A stretch of DNA of 64,000 bases from Bathynomus jamesi (taxonomy: Eukaryota > Arthropoda > Malacostraca > Isopoda > Cirolanidae). The stretch is from positions 1 to 64,000 of the forward strand of contig JAJOZX010012107.1 in assembly GCA_023014485.1 (NCBI GenBank). The letters are read 5' to 3'. Made by a program: the position numbers and the translations under genes. Position 1 is the first letter of the stretch. Every line of letters starts with the position of its first letter. The notes under the pieces are model-generated. The model was not told the origin of the DNA. It saw nothing but the letters and a program-made list of their open reading frames with translations, and made no database searches. Positions 37,354 to 46,448 of this stretch are shown piece by piece.

Positions 37354-39598
37354 ATTCGGGGCCTTTAACTTAAACTCGAAGACTATAAATTGGGAAGCAA
37401 TCAGATCGCACATGGCCCAAATAGAATGGAGAACAATTTTCGAGAATAAAACAACTGAAGAAATGCTAACAACCTTGGAGGAAAAAACGCTGAGAATTTT
37501 AGAAAAATATGCTCCGAAATCACAGCCAAAAGGAAAGAGGAGCTGGCTAGAAAGGCAAAAGAGAAGACTATTCCGCAAAAGAAAGAGAGTGGAGGCGAAG
37601 TTAGGAAACTGCGGAGATAATGACAGGAAACAATAAAAAAAAAACTGGAGGGTATCGATAGGGAAATACAAGCCCTGATTAAGGACCATACAGAGAGGGA
37701 AGAGGAAAAGGCGGTAGAAGCAATAAAGGAAAATCCAAAATACTTCTATAGCTATGCAAAAAGGAAAACAAAAACGCGCGCCGCTATTGGGCCCTTAAGG
37801 ACGGGAAATAATGAACTAACCGACGATCCAAAAGAAATATCTGATACATTGAGAGCTCAATATGAATCAGTTTTCAGTACCCCAAAAAGTGACAAAGCGA
37901 TACCTGACATAAATGCATTCTTTGAAGAGGAATTGCAAGGAGAGTATATAACAGACTTTGAGTTTACACCAGAAGATGTAGCGAGAGCTATAGGACAAAT
38001 GAAACTACATTCAGCTGCAGGTCCGGACAATTGGAACGCATTATTGATTAAAAACTGTAAAAATGAAATAGCTACACCTTTATACTGGATATGGAGAAGA
38101 TCCCTAGACACTGGGGAAATACCGAGCATCTTGAAAAGAGCAAACATTGTCCCTATATATAAAGGAGGGGACAGATCTCAAGCAAAGAACTATAGACCAG
38201 TGTCATTGACGTCCCACCTCACCAAAGTATTTGAAAGAATAGTTAGAGAGAAAATTTATGATTTCCTGGAGACACGGGAAAGATTCAACGAAAATCAGCA
38301 TGGATTCCGATCAGGTAGATCATGCCTATCACAACTAATAGACACTACAACAATATCCTAGATGCATTGGAAGGCAATGACAACTACGATGTTATATACA
38401 CAGATTTTGCTAAAGCTTTCGATAAATGTGACCATGGTATAATAGCACATAAAATTAAAGACATGGGAATAACAGGCAAAGTGGGAAAATGGATCTACAA
38501 CTTCCTTAGTGATCGTCTGCAGGTCGTCAAAATTCAAGGTATATCATCATCAGAATCGGAAGTACGCAGCTCAGTACCACAAGGGACAGTACTGGCCCCA
38601 CTCCTGTTCATTATCATGCTAACAGACATAGACAGCGGAGTAAACAGCAATAGTATAGTAACATCCTTTGCAGACGATACAAAGATCAGCAGAAAAATCA
38701 GCGATGTACATGACGTGGAGGCCTTGCAGAGGGACACGAACAAAATATACAAATGGTCAGAAGACAACATGTCATTCAACGCCGAGAAATTTCAGCTCTT
38801 GAGATATGGTAGAAAAGAAGAACTTAAACAGACTGCATATTATGCTCCAGATAGACAGGAAATTCAGAGAAGCATGAAAGCGATTGATCTCGGGATAATA
38901 ATGACAGATGATGCGAAATTCGAAACACAAAATCAGATAGCGATAAATAAAGCAAAAAGAGTCGCCGGACAGGTTCTAAGAACGTTCAAGAGAAGGGACA
39001 GGACAGTAATGATTCCCCTGCTAAAAACACTGATTATACCAAAACTTGAATACTGCTCAGTTTTGACGTCCCCATATAAAAAGGAAGAAACTAATAAACT
39101 AGAAGAAACGCAAAGGCATTTCACAGCCAAGATTGATGGCTGCAAAGAACTCAACTACTGGGAAAGACTACGTAAACTAAATCTGTACTCACTGGAAAGA
39201 AGAGAGAGGTACATCATAATCTACATATGGAAAATGATCGAAAAACTGGTACCAAACCTAAAACTAAACCCAATTACCATTCAAACAACACTGGAAAATA
39301 GGAAAGGCAGAATGTGTAGTGTTCCCAAATTAAAGCACGACAAGGGACCTCCTCAACCCTGAAGGAAAATAGCTTGGTTGTCAGGGGGCCAAGACTTTTC
39401 AACCAGCTTCCTAAGGACCTCAGAAACGTAACGGGGGTCAAAGTTGAAGTCTTCAAGAAAAGACTGGATGCCTGGCTCAGGACAGTACCAGATGAGCCGG
39501 GCGTGCCTGGCTATGTACGGTGGAGAGCGCAAGAAAGCAACTCGCTCCTCCACCAGGCCAGACCTAGAGGCGGGGCCACCAGCTTGACCTCCGTGTGA
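37340..39598 (+). pseudogene. LINE B1 linker, reverse transcriptase and C-terminal tail
   Basis: A basic linker (37340-37636, SWLERQKRRLFRKRKRVEAK) is followed by a frame break and then KYFYSYAKRKTK near 37740. The RT fingers lie in 37849-38361: HSAAGPDNWNALLIKNC, GGDRSQAKNYRPVSLTSHL, NQHGFRSGRSCLSQL. A shift at about 38340 moves to 38322-39362 with IYTDFAKAFDKCDHG (Asp of motif A), SSVPQGTVLAPLLF and SFADDTKIS (motif C, FADD), then the thumb. After a stop and shift near 39365, VVRGPRLFNQLPKDLRN and ESNSLLHQARP form the C-terminal tail (stop 39596-39598). There is no RNase H. Catalytic residues are preserved but the frame is broken at least three times. Confidence 0.9.
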
Positions 39599-39636
39599 AG
39601 AGAGACCAACGCACGAAACAACATAAGGTTCATAAG

Positions 39637-39722
39637 GTACCTTATTTGCTGGCGTATAAGACGACATTTGAAGCTTAAAAAAAATCCTCAAAACTAGGGG
39701 TCGTCTATATGTACACTAGGTA
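39637..39722. repeat. Short palindromic repeat of the GTCGTCTTATACGCC type
   Basis: The segment begins TACC...GGCGTATAAGACGAC and ends GGGGTCGTCTATATG...GGTA, an imperfect inverted repeat around an AT-rich centre. A related sequence occurs at 41160-41242. It may be a tiny MITE, or one end of a larger element whose other end is at 41242 with a hAT inserted between. It follows LINE B1 directly. The similar CTATATATACTAGGTATA in the 3' flank of LINE B2 (near 62415) means part of this could instead be LINE 3' UTR. From 39723 to 40136 I see no gene. Confidence 0.4.
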
Positions 39723-40144
39723 TAAAATGTGAACCTTAAATCTGTGGTGTACGTAAGTTGTTAACATGGGTGATGGTTGATGGAGTGTGTACGGTAGGCT
39801 AACCCCGCCTCGATAACTCCTGCCACAAATATTTTCTACTGAAACTCAATTTAATTCACATTATTATAATAAATTAATAAAGGTGCAGTGTAATGAAAGT
39901 TGTCTAACCTTAAATAATATGTGGTATGATTGCATGACGACAATAAAATGCAAATGTCAGCCTAGCCTAGTGTTATCGTTAAGTGTAGATTGTGGTAGTT
40001 AATTGACAATATCTTGCCATAAAAAGAAGGGAATTGGCCTTATATCAAATAATCAAAGCTATACCATAATACACTTGGCAATGACACTAAATAAGTATAT
40101 ATTTTTTGTAGTTTCCATTAGCTTAGGTAGACTGTGTTGCTTAC

Positions 40145-41042
40145 CAGTGGTGGGCACCGTTAACCAAAAAGTTAACTTCGTTAACCGCTAATCCGTTAAC
40201 CAAAAAGTTAACTTCGTTAACCGTTAATCCGTTAATTCGTTAAACATGTAACGGAAGTTACCGATAAACCGTTAACGTTAACTTTTATTATAAAAAAATG
40301 AAAAACACAATATATATAATTTAATTTTCCCTCTTCTTCTCGTTCTCCATTTTGTCCATGAGATGCATGTTGCCCTTCATGAAAATTAGCATATCAAAGT
40401 TTTCATCAGACAGGGATGATCTCTTGGCCCTCAGGATGTCCTTGCCCATAGAGAACAAACGCTCCACTGCAGCACTGGAGGGGATGGCTGTGTTGAACTT
40501 GATGAACAAGTCCACCAACACTTGCTCACCCAGAAGGCAGCATCTGTCAGCAAGTCCTTGGAGTTGGTCTCCAGCCAGGTCTTGACCAAGTTCTGGGCCT
40601 TGCCCTTGAGTGACCTGTGGCTTCTTGAAAGAAGTTGAAACATTCAACTCAAATGGCAAATCTTTCCGTCTGATTTTACAGTCGACCATGTTTTGCTCAA
40701 ACCAATGCCATAAATAACTACCATATTTGGTAAGACACAAATTGTGGCGACGGAAACAAATATATCGCCTGATTTTGCACTGCGGAAATGGAAATTCGTT
40801 CATCACTATTAACAGTGGCGGATTAATTGCGCACCTGCTCAGCACTGAAAATAATAGAAACTTTTAAACGTTTATTTATGAATTTTTTGGGTTAACGGAC
40901 TTGAGTTAACGGAAGTTAAATGTAACGGAAGTTAATTAGTCCGATAATGATTTTCAAAGTTAACTTAAAAGTTAAATCGTTAACGAAAAAATTAACTTCG
41001 TTAATTAACGATTAACGGATTAACGGTTTGTGCCCAGCTTTG
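40145..41042. mobile_element. hAT element (898 bp), exact 8-bp target duplication TTGCTTAC
   Basis: TTGCTTAC stands at 40137-40144 and again at 41043-41050. The element starts CAGTGGTGGGCACCG and ends with the inverted GGTTTGTGCCCAGCTTTG; CAGTGGTGGGCA is a familiar hAT terminus. Both ends are packed with GTTAAC-containing repeats (GTTAACTTCGTTAACCG and variants), likely subterminal transposase-binding sites. A minus-strand ORF supplies only the C-terminal part of a transposase, so the element is internally deleted. Confidence 0.95.
40321..40845 (-). pseudogene. hAT transposase C-terminal fragment (hATC dimerisation domain)
   Basis: A 174-codon open frame on the minus strand. The last 70 residues contain FIKFNTAIPSSAAVERLFS and then AKRSSLSDENFDMLIFMKGN, the hallmark of the hAT C-terminal dimerisation domain (PSSAAVERxFS, then xRxSLSxxNxxxLxFxK). 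The upstream part (CFRRHNLCLTKYGSYLWHW) does not contain the RNase H-like catalytic acids in recognisable form. The fragment ends in MENEKKREN close to the subterminal repeats. It would be non-functional, but shows that the element belonged to an autonomous family that encoded its own enzyme. Confidence 0.92.
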
Positions 41043-41159
41043 TTGCTTACCAGCACTGCTCCGCTGGCCAGTGACTAGTGGTAGGCCTAGTGAACGAAAG
41101 GACTATTGGAGCAGTAATTCCTCACTGGCTCATTTGGTTCCCTGAATCAAGTGCACGAT

Positions 41160-41238
41160 TAGGGGGTCATCTTTTATGGCGAGTATAGTCCAAAACCTAC
41201 ATTTTAACTTGAAAATTTTGGGGTCATCTTGTACGCCG

Positions 41239-41242
<4 letters not shown>
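41160..41242. repeat. Repeat end of the GGGTCATCTTxTACGCC type
   Basis: Two copies of GGGGTCATCTT lie here, followed by TTATGGCGAG (41162-41181) and GTACGCCGCG (41231-41240). They are the inverted counterpart of the left sequence at 39646-39665. The arrangement of a terminal and a subterminal copy suggests a transposon end. It abuts the (TA)n tract at 41241-41270. Confidence 0.4.

Positions 41243-41270
<28 letters not shown>
41241..41270. repeat. (TA)n microsatellite
   Basis: Fifteen AT units immediately before the foldback element. Confidence 0.95.
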
Positions 41271-41274
<4 letters not shown>

Positions 41275-41350
41275 TATAACGTAAAGAACGACGCTTGTAT
41301 AGGAGATATTCCGCGCAAGATGAGAGAGAGAAGAAACAAATGAAAAAATG

Positions 41351-41421
41351 AGGCTCATGGTGTAATGGTTATCATATCTGACCGGCAATCGGAAGATCCC
41401 GGGTTCGATTCCCGGGTGGTT
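41351..41421 (+). tRNA. tRNA-like sequence (degenerate, anticodon position GGC)
   Basis: Folding by eye gives a D-arm region GTGTAATGGTTATCAT, an anticodon stem TCTGA/TCGGA (one G-T pair) around loop CCGGCAA, and a T-arm CCGGG-TTCGATT-CCCGG. The bases at anticodon positions are GGC (would be Ala), but position 33 is C instead of the near-universal T, and the 5' acceptor AGGCTCA does not pair with the 3' GTGGTTA. The outer TGAGG/CCTCA pairing comes from the foldback arms. The 3' half resembles tRNA-Arg and the D-arm tRNA-Gln/Glu types. I read it as a tRNA-derived pol III unit, not a working tRNA gene. Confidence 0.6.
41358..41412 (+). promoter_or_regulatory. Internal pol III promoter, A box and B box
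   Basis: A box TGGTGTAATGG at 41358-41368 and B box GGTTCGATTCC at 41402-41412. The B box matches the GGTTCGANTCC consensus fully and the spacing suits a type 2 promoter. Confidence 0.75.
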
Positions 41422-41427
41422 ACCTCA

Positions 41428-41433
41428 TTTTTT
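41428..41433 (+). terminator. Pol III oligo-T terminator
   Basis: Six consecutive T residues 15 bp after the T-arm, inside the right foldback arm. The complementary A run is at 41343-41348 in the left arm. Confidence 0.65.
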
Positions 41434-41510
41434 CATTTGTTTCGTTCTCTCTCTCTCATCTTGCGCGGAATATCTCCTATACAAGCGTCGTTCTTTACGT
41501 TAATTATACT

Positions 41511-42340
41511 GCGTGTTTGCAGTTAAAATGTATGTGTATATATATATATATCCAAAAACCACTGCTCAGAGATGGTGTCTAGAAACTCAAATTGTATCCA
41601 GTCTGCGAAAAGGAAAAAAGAAAAGAATAAAACCCATAAAAAAAAGCAGTAGTAAAAATCATGAGATTTCAATCAAACCCGAGCAAAGGAAAAGAAAAAA
41701 CTTAATAAGCATTATTGGACCAATTTTGAGAGGTCGTTATGAAACAGTTTAAAGGTGTGTAACAGAAAATGATTACCAGGAAAGCATGAGATGCATGAAG
41801 AATTAAACATCTTTTTACATAGAACATCATTCCGCCCATACGCCCATTTCAGGGTACCAGCAGCTCGCAGCAGCACTGCCAAGTGAATAGGGCTGAAAGT
41901 ACTGACGAGGCTTTGTACGTGGCTCACCACCACTGAAAGCAACAATGCTGTTAGTCTAGCCCAAAAAGCATCCCTATCCGCATTCACTTTATTGCAATTT
42001 TCGTTAGGTTGTATTGCAGATCCCTGCAGTTATTATCGGTCCTGGTGCATGATTCTTCAGGAGCAAGATGCACCGCGCTTTTTTACTCCCTCAAGCAGCA
42101 CAAATTTACCTGTATCAATCATAGTCACACTGACCATTTCAGACTTTCTCTACATAAACTGGACGAAAAGCACAAATGTCCACAACTGCAAACTGTCTGT
42201 ATACATGCCAGTATTTACTTATTTTTTTAAATAATCACTATTTATAAACTCAAACGGAATAGAATTTAAAGAAGACTACGTCGTACTGCAGAATAAGCTT
42301 AAAAAAAAATAAAATTTGGAAAAATTTTTAATACCTTACC
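41511..42340. other. No recognisable gene
   Basis: AT-rich sequence with a short (TA)n tract at 41536-41551. A plus-strand frame of about 80 codons (to 41752) is Lys-rich without a known domain, and two others near 42000-42234 overlap one another. I see no convincing gene. Confidence 0.6.
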
Positions 42341-42343
42341 TTT

Positions 42344-42371
42344 CTCTTGTCTTGTCTTGTCTTGTCTTGTC
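42344..42371. repeat. (CTTGT)n microsatellite
   Basis: Five or more consecutive CTTGT units, ending at the repeat that starts at 42377. Confidence 0.92.
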
Positions 42372-42376
42372 CAGTC

Positions 42377-42421
42377 TAGTCCATGGGCCAGAAGGGTTAA
42401 TCGGTACCACTCGGTGGAACT
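42377..42421. repeat. Single terminus related to the MITE at 45849
   Basis: TAGTCCATGGGCCAG followed by GTACCACT matches the terminal segment of the MITE at 45849-46160. No partner end was found nearby, so this may be a solo or truncated copy. Confidence 0.5.
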
Positions 42422-42667
42422 AAATGTCCCTCAAACCAATGATGAAGGATGCTAGGTAGATGATAAAAAAGCTTGCTGGACATTTCAAAAGCGTAGCTCC
42501 ATTGTTTTATCAGTATTTTAAGTTTGCGCCCAATACTGAAATGAAAAGGTTTATTGGCAGACCATAGTTCATATGACAAATATTAATACAATGACAGTTC
42601 ACATACTAAGGGTAGAAATATATACAATTGATTAGAAATAATACAGTAATGTCGGAGTTAAGTGGAG

Positions 42668-43602
42668 CTACAAACAGACGTTTTCGTACCAAGAAGTCCA
42701 TAGTTTAGAGGACGAACGGCGGGACTCGTGGAGAGCTTGGATAATCGGTTTTTTTTTAATTCTTTGTATTAGACTGTATTGAGCACGTCTTGTTACCTCC
42801 CGGAACGGGACATTGCGGGTAGCAAACATTTGCGAAGCTGAGCATCTCGGGGGGGGGGATTTATGTAATAATCTAAAAGACCTGTTGTATAGCAAATTTA
42901 GGGTTCTACCAGAAACTTTTTTAATTCACCCAGAGTTGCTGTCCGTATATATTACTGCAGAAAGTACGAAAAGGAATGTCTTTAGCTTCACTTGGACAGA
43001 ACCGGAAGTTCCTTATAGTCATATTCGCTTTAGCACAAAGGCTTCGAGATTGTTTTCTTATAGCCGAGTCATCACTCAAGGAGCTGGTGAAAGTTTGACC
43101 CAAATACTTGAACTCTTTTACTTCCTCAATTACTTCAACTTTCATTTTAAACCTAATACCAACTCGCTGATTACAACTTTTAGGATGAAATTGCATAACC
43201 TTAGGTTTTGTAACATTGAAAATAATATGTTTGTGCAAATACACTTCGCAGACTTTTAGTAGCCGATCCAGACCTTTAACAAAGGCACTTATTAACACCA
43301 TATCATCGGCATGTTTATCCTTGTTATCTATACAACATCCCACTGTTGTCTCATTAAGTGAACCAATTAATCCGTCAATATACATATTAAACAGCATAGG
43401 AGAGAGCAAGGAGCCTTGTCTCACTCCGCAATAGCCAAAACATTCGGATAGTACATTGCCCCACCTAACGGTAAAAGATTGATGGGAATACCAAAATTTC
43501 AATAAATTAATATGTACATGGGAACCTTCCTTTCTTCTAGTTTTTTAAATAAAATATGTGGCTCACTCTACCATATGCCTTACTTATCTCTAGGAAACAT
43601 CT
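42668..43602 (-). pseudogene. LINE C RT palm to C-terminus
   Basis: Directly after the MITE on the minus strand come FLEISKAYGRVSH (the Asp expected in SKAFDR is Gly), then in 43502-42921 KFWYSHQSFTVRWGNVLS, GVRQGSLLSPMLFNMYIDGL, KHADDMVLISAFVKGLDRLL (HADD for YADD), FNVTKPKVMQF and FKYLGQTFTS. After another shift, 42895-42668 reads YNRSFRLLHKSPPPRCSAS and QYSLIQRIKKKPIIQAL, the usual end of this RT type. The altered motif A and the frameshifts show the copy is inactive. Confidence 0.87.
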
Positions 43603-44041
43603 ATTGAGGGGTCGCGCGTCTTAAGATACCTAAGCGCCACCACAGGCGAAAACGTGTTTTTGATGGATATCATTATTTTCACCCACCCTCTATCGCGTGG
43701 TTTGGGTTATAATGACCTTACGACACTAGAAGTATGGTTGAAAACCTTATGAAGCGAACTACTTTTTTCACCTCTATTGCCAGCCAAAGGTTCACCGAAA
43801 GTTCGGCATAATAAGAAAATAAAAAAAAATAAAAAAATATATATAAAATATGAAAATCTATTCCAAAAACTCATCATCATCTTCATTAGCATACTTAGAA
43901 CTCTAATTTAGCCAAAAATGAACGTTCTAGCTCAATTAATAACAGAGATACTATAGCGAGAATATTGCTGAACTTTGGAGGCGATTTCTGGCGAATTTTA
44001 ATTTTGGCGCCCAGGTACCTTAAGACGCGGGACCCCTCAAT
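43603..44041. mobile_element. MITE with ATTGAGGGGTC termini inside LINE C
   Basis: The left end reads ATTGAGGGGTCGCGCGTC then TTAAGATACC; the right end, inverted, reads ATTGAGGGGTCCCGCGTC then TTAAGGTACC, followed on both sides by a GGCGCC-like block. The terminal repeats are about 36 bp with few mismatches. The 439-bp body is AT-rich and non-coding. The LINE C reading continues on both sides (SKYIDN before, FLEISKAYGR after), so this is a true insertion. I could not define an exact target duplication, so the superfamily is open. Confidence 0.85.
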
Positions 44042-44890
44042 TATTGTCAATGTATTTAGATATTGTTTCTTTAAGTACATAGATACACAGGTGTTGAGTG
44101 GGACCTTTTAAAAACAAACTGATCAGATGTCCATAGGTAATCATTTAATCGGAGTAACAAGAGTTTTTCTAGCAGTTTCGAGAAGCAGGAAGCGACAGCA
44201 AAAGGCATGTAATTATTGCTGGACAGAATGTCTCCATGCTTATTTTTGACCAGGAGCAAGATATATACTCTCATGAAGTCTGCAGGGATATAGATATGAG
44301 TAAGCATGGCTGATAAGAGCAATGATATATGCAGACATACCCCTGACGCAGAACCAGTCTTTTAACTCTAATTAACCTCTTTACTTCAGGAATTGATATC
44401 GAAGTATTTTCTCTTGTCCCTCCCACAGGCGTTTCGCTGCAATCTATATCAAGATTATCCCTAATCACACTGTTAAGAATGTTTTAGTAGTGGTTTTTCC
44501 AGTTTTGCAATTTCATCCTCCCCCGACACCCCATCGATTGTCGGAGTGCACTTTTGACAACCGTTTAATTCTTAACAAATTTCCAAAATTTATTATCGTT
44601 ATTTATTTGAGCTTTACAGGCTTTTGATGCTCGAATAGACTCTTCTTCCTGTTTACATCGACTTATGGCCGCCTTATACTGACCCCTACTTCTACACATA
44701 TTCATGTTTCTGGTCCTAATCTGGGTCTACCATGAAAGCACCACAAATCGGAGGCGTCTTTCGATTCCCTCTTCAGGGGGAGTAATAGAATCATTCCATC
44801 CAGGAATAATCTTAGTATGATAGTTGTAAGATTTAATCAGAGGGCTTCCAGCTTCTCCTAACAGGGACGCACGTTTCCAAACATTATATG
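44042..44890 (-). pseudogene. LINE C endonuclease/RT linker and RT fingers
   Basis: From 44890 on the minus strand: IIPGWNDSITPPEE, QYKAAISRCKQEEESIRASK, NNDNKFWKFVKN, then a shift to 44468-44271 with RDNLDIDCSETPVGGT and SISIPEVKRLIRVKRL, then 44322-44071 with LLLVKNKHGDILSSNNYMPF and ASCFSKLLEKLLLLRLNDYL. The last two are RT motifs 1 and 2. In 44100-44042 the expected LKETISKYIDN appears in a third frame just before the MITE. This gives at least three frameshifts. Confidence 0.82.
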
Positions 44891-45269
44891 TTGAAATTTT
44901 GGGAGCTTAGTTATTAGGCTTGTCTCGACATGTTCGAACTTGGTAAACCAGTGTAACATCTCACAGCTATATTATTAATCTAGAAAGAATAAAATTTAAG
45001 GTTAAGTGAGGTGCAAATATCAGTCAGGAAAGCATTTACCATACATTTTCACAGTAATATGTGGAAAAAGCCGAGGTCATGGAACCCTCATGACTATGCC
45101 ATAAGAACCTGACAAATATGAAGAACTAAAATGAAATATAACTATCATCAATTATGATGTGCTTTTAATTTATATTGATGGTGATTAGGCCTAACATGTT
45201 AAATTTATTTTGATGAGCCGAATGATTATATACCTATTTCTTTTTTCAGCAAGAACTGAACTCGTCTAG
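44891..45269. other. No recognisable gene
   Basis: AT-rich sequence with no domain, repeat structure or open frame that I can support. A TTTTTTCAG tract at 45241-45249 could be a splice acceptor for the fragment that follows. Confidence 0.6.
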
Positions 45270-45649
45270 TCATGGATTCAGAGGATGAAGACTATCAACC
45301 TAAGGTATCAAATCCAAGAAAAAACAACTGAAGGAAGATACTGGAGAATGTATTCATTTGCAGCCGTAATATGCCAATAAGTAGCCTAACCAAACCAAGA
45401 GATCTCATATCCTGGAATACTCTCCTACAAGCTGCAAAAGTTAGACAATTTACTCCATTACTTGAGTTCAACACCGAAGGTGGTCTTGAGGTGAAGTGGA
45501 TGTCTGGTGCATCAGCTCCCAAGGTGATCCTTGAATTCATTCCATGTTCATTTTCATGCATATGCAAGCTGCCTACCTGTAAATGTCTGTCCAATGATGA
45601 TGAAGCGGAACAGATATCAGACGATGATGATGATAACTGTAATGGTTGA
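45270..45649 (+). pseudogene. Fused fragment of a repeated Cys-rich protein family
   Basis: ATG at 45272 opens MDSEDEDYQPKVSNPRKNN and soon stops. The frame 45371-45649 then reads SWNTLLQAAKVRQFTPLLEF, directly joined to GGLEVKWMSGASAPKVILEF, CSFSCICKLPTCKC and an Asp-rich tail DDDDDN. I recognise the two halves as the N-terminal and the CXC-like C-terminal ends of a large protein that occurs as multicopy hypothetical genes in arthropods and cnidarians; the middle is missing. Function is unknown. It could be a retrocopy of an alternatively spliced mRNA or an internally deleted element; no poly(A) tail is evident. The recognition rests on remembered sequence patterns. Confidence 0.45.
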
Positions 45650-45848
45650 AAAGAGACTGCATATATATCAGTGACTATAACAGTACCAGTTCTCAAATAT
45701 TTTGTGTAAGAGGTCATTGAGCTACACAACAGGAATATGTTGAAATAATCTTCATATGGTGCTGAGGCTAATGTTACGAGAACAATGATCTATTGAATTC
45801 ACGGTTGTCATAATAGACACTGACCGCTGATATCGTGTATTTCACTCT

Positions 45849-46160
45849 TAGTCCATGGGCCAGACCCCAAATTTAGGACAGTCAGTACCACTATATGCTT
45901 ATAATAAGTTTGATATCAATATTACTTCAAAATGTTGAAATTTTCGCATGTTGTGGTATCGCACATAATACAAAAAGCAGTTCTTCACGTTCACAGAGTG
46001 CCTGTTTGAGGAAGATTTACATTAAAACGCTACCACATACAGATGTCCAGCAATCACATTTAGAAACTACAGATTGTAAGCTTTCCAAAAAAAACATTGT
46101 TTCACTTGGTTCGCCTTAGTGGTACCAATTTGTCAAAATTTAGGATCTGGCCACGGACTA
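45849..46160. mobile_element. MITE with TAGTCCATGGGCCAGA termini
   Basis: The left end has TAGTCCATGGGCCAGACC, AAATTTAGGACA and GTACCACTA; the right end carries the inverted series (TAGTGGTACC, AAATTTAGGATCTGG, CCACGGACTA). The terminal repeats are about 50 bp with small indels. The 312-bp interior has no coding domain. A related single end is at 42377. The target duplication is unclear. Confidence 0.75.
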
Positions 46161-46287
46161 GTAGTTACGATTTCAATATTTCTACAGTATACCTTTTTAT
46201 AATGCAGTTTAGTTTTTCCGTCTTTATTCCTGCAAGTATCATTGACTTTTTCCTACCACTATACGTGTATTTACACTGTTACTATTA

Positions 46288-46395
46288 TAAACATTATTAT
46301 CACCATTATTATTATTATTAATTCCAGACAGAAAACCATTCTTGTTCTCACTCAAGTTCGATTTTAGCTGTTTGACTTTCATTTTTTTTTTTCTG

Positions 46396-46432
<37 letters not shown>

Positions 46433-46448
46433 ATATATATATATATAT
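46288..46448. repeat. (ATT)n and (TA)n microsatellites
   Basis: ATT repeats at about 46299-46320 and TA repeats at 46396-46448, separated by AT-rich unique sequence. Confidence 0.9.

Larger units (their letters stand above)
35100..39636 (+). mobile_element. LINE family B copy 1: PHD-like and CCCH fingers, APE, RT
   Basis: A plus-strand non-LTR retrotransposon without RNase H. Order: 5' leader (from roughly 35100; boundary not sharp), ORF1 with a PHD-like Cys-rich finger then three CCCH fingers (to 36474), ORF2 with APE endonuclease (36546-37353), a basic linker, RT (37849-39362) and a conserved C-terminal tail ending ESNSLLHQ (to 39598). The RT has FADD instead of YADD. Motifs such as SSVPQGTVLAPLLF and GPRLFNQLPKDLRN place it near the Jockey/CR1/Rex1 assemblage. 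About six frameshifts disable this copy. The same domain order occurs in copy 2 (57600-62570). The sequence between 34967 and 35100 is unassigned. Confidence 0.9.
41272..41510. mobile_element. Foldback element with a tRNA-like unit in its loop
   Basis: The two arms are long inverted repeats. Segment 41280-41330 pairs perfectly over 51 bp with 41449-41499, and 41333-41353 pairs perfectly over 21 bp with 41423-41443; small indels separate the two blocks. The outermost bases CAGTATAA (41272-41279) and TTATACTG (41503-41510) are also inverted. The loop of about 69 nt is a tRNA-like sequence. The left side abuts (TA)n. No protein is encoded. Structurally this is a MITE/foldback element that carries a pol III unit. 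A DNA transposon family cannot be assigned, as the ends lack a clear target duplication. Confidence 0.88.
42668..44890 (-). mobile_element. LINE family C fragment, interrupted by a MITE
   Basis: Minus-strand remains of a non-LTR element ORF2, from the endonuclease/RT linker (44890) through RT fingers, palm and C-terminal region (42668). The family is distinct from A, B and D in this window: RT motif GVRQGSLLSPMLFNMYIDGL and an altered (H)ADD catalytic box. A 439-bp MITE splits it at 43603-44041. No ORF1 or endonuclease core is visible, so the copy is truncated. Clade assignment is uncertain. Confidence 0.85.

Noticed and set aside
40352..40585. Plus-strand ORF opposite the hAT transposase
   Set aside because: It is the antisense of the hATC domain, which has clear motifs on the minus strand.
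41351..41421. Functional nuclear tRNA-Ala gene
   Set aside because: The acceptor stem does not pair, position 33 is C, and the sequence is locked in foldback arms.
42813..43434. Plus-strand ORFs opposite the LINE C RT
   Set aside because: They are shadows; the RT motifs read on the minus strand.
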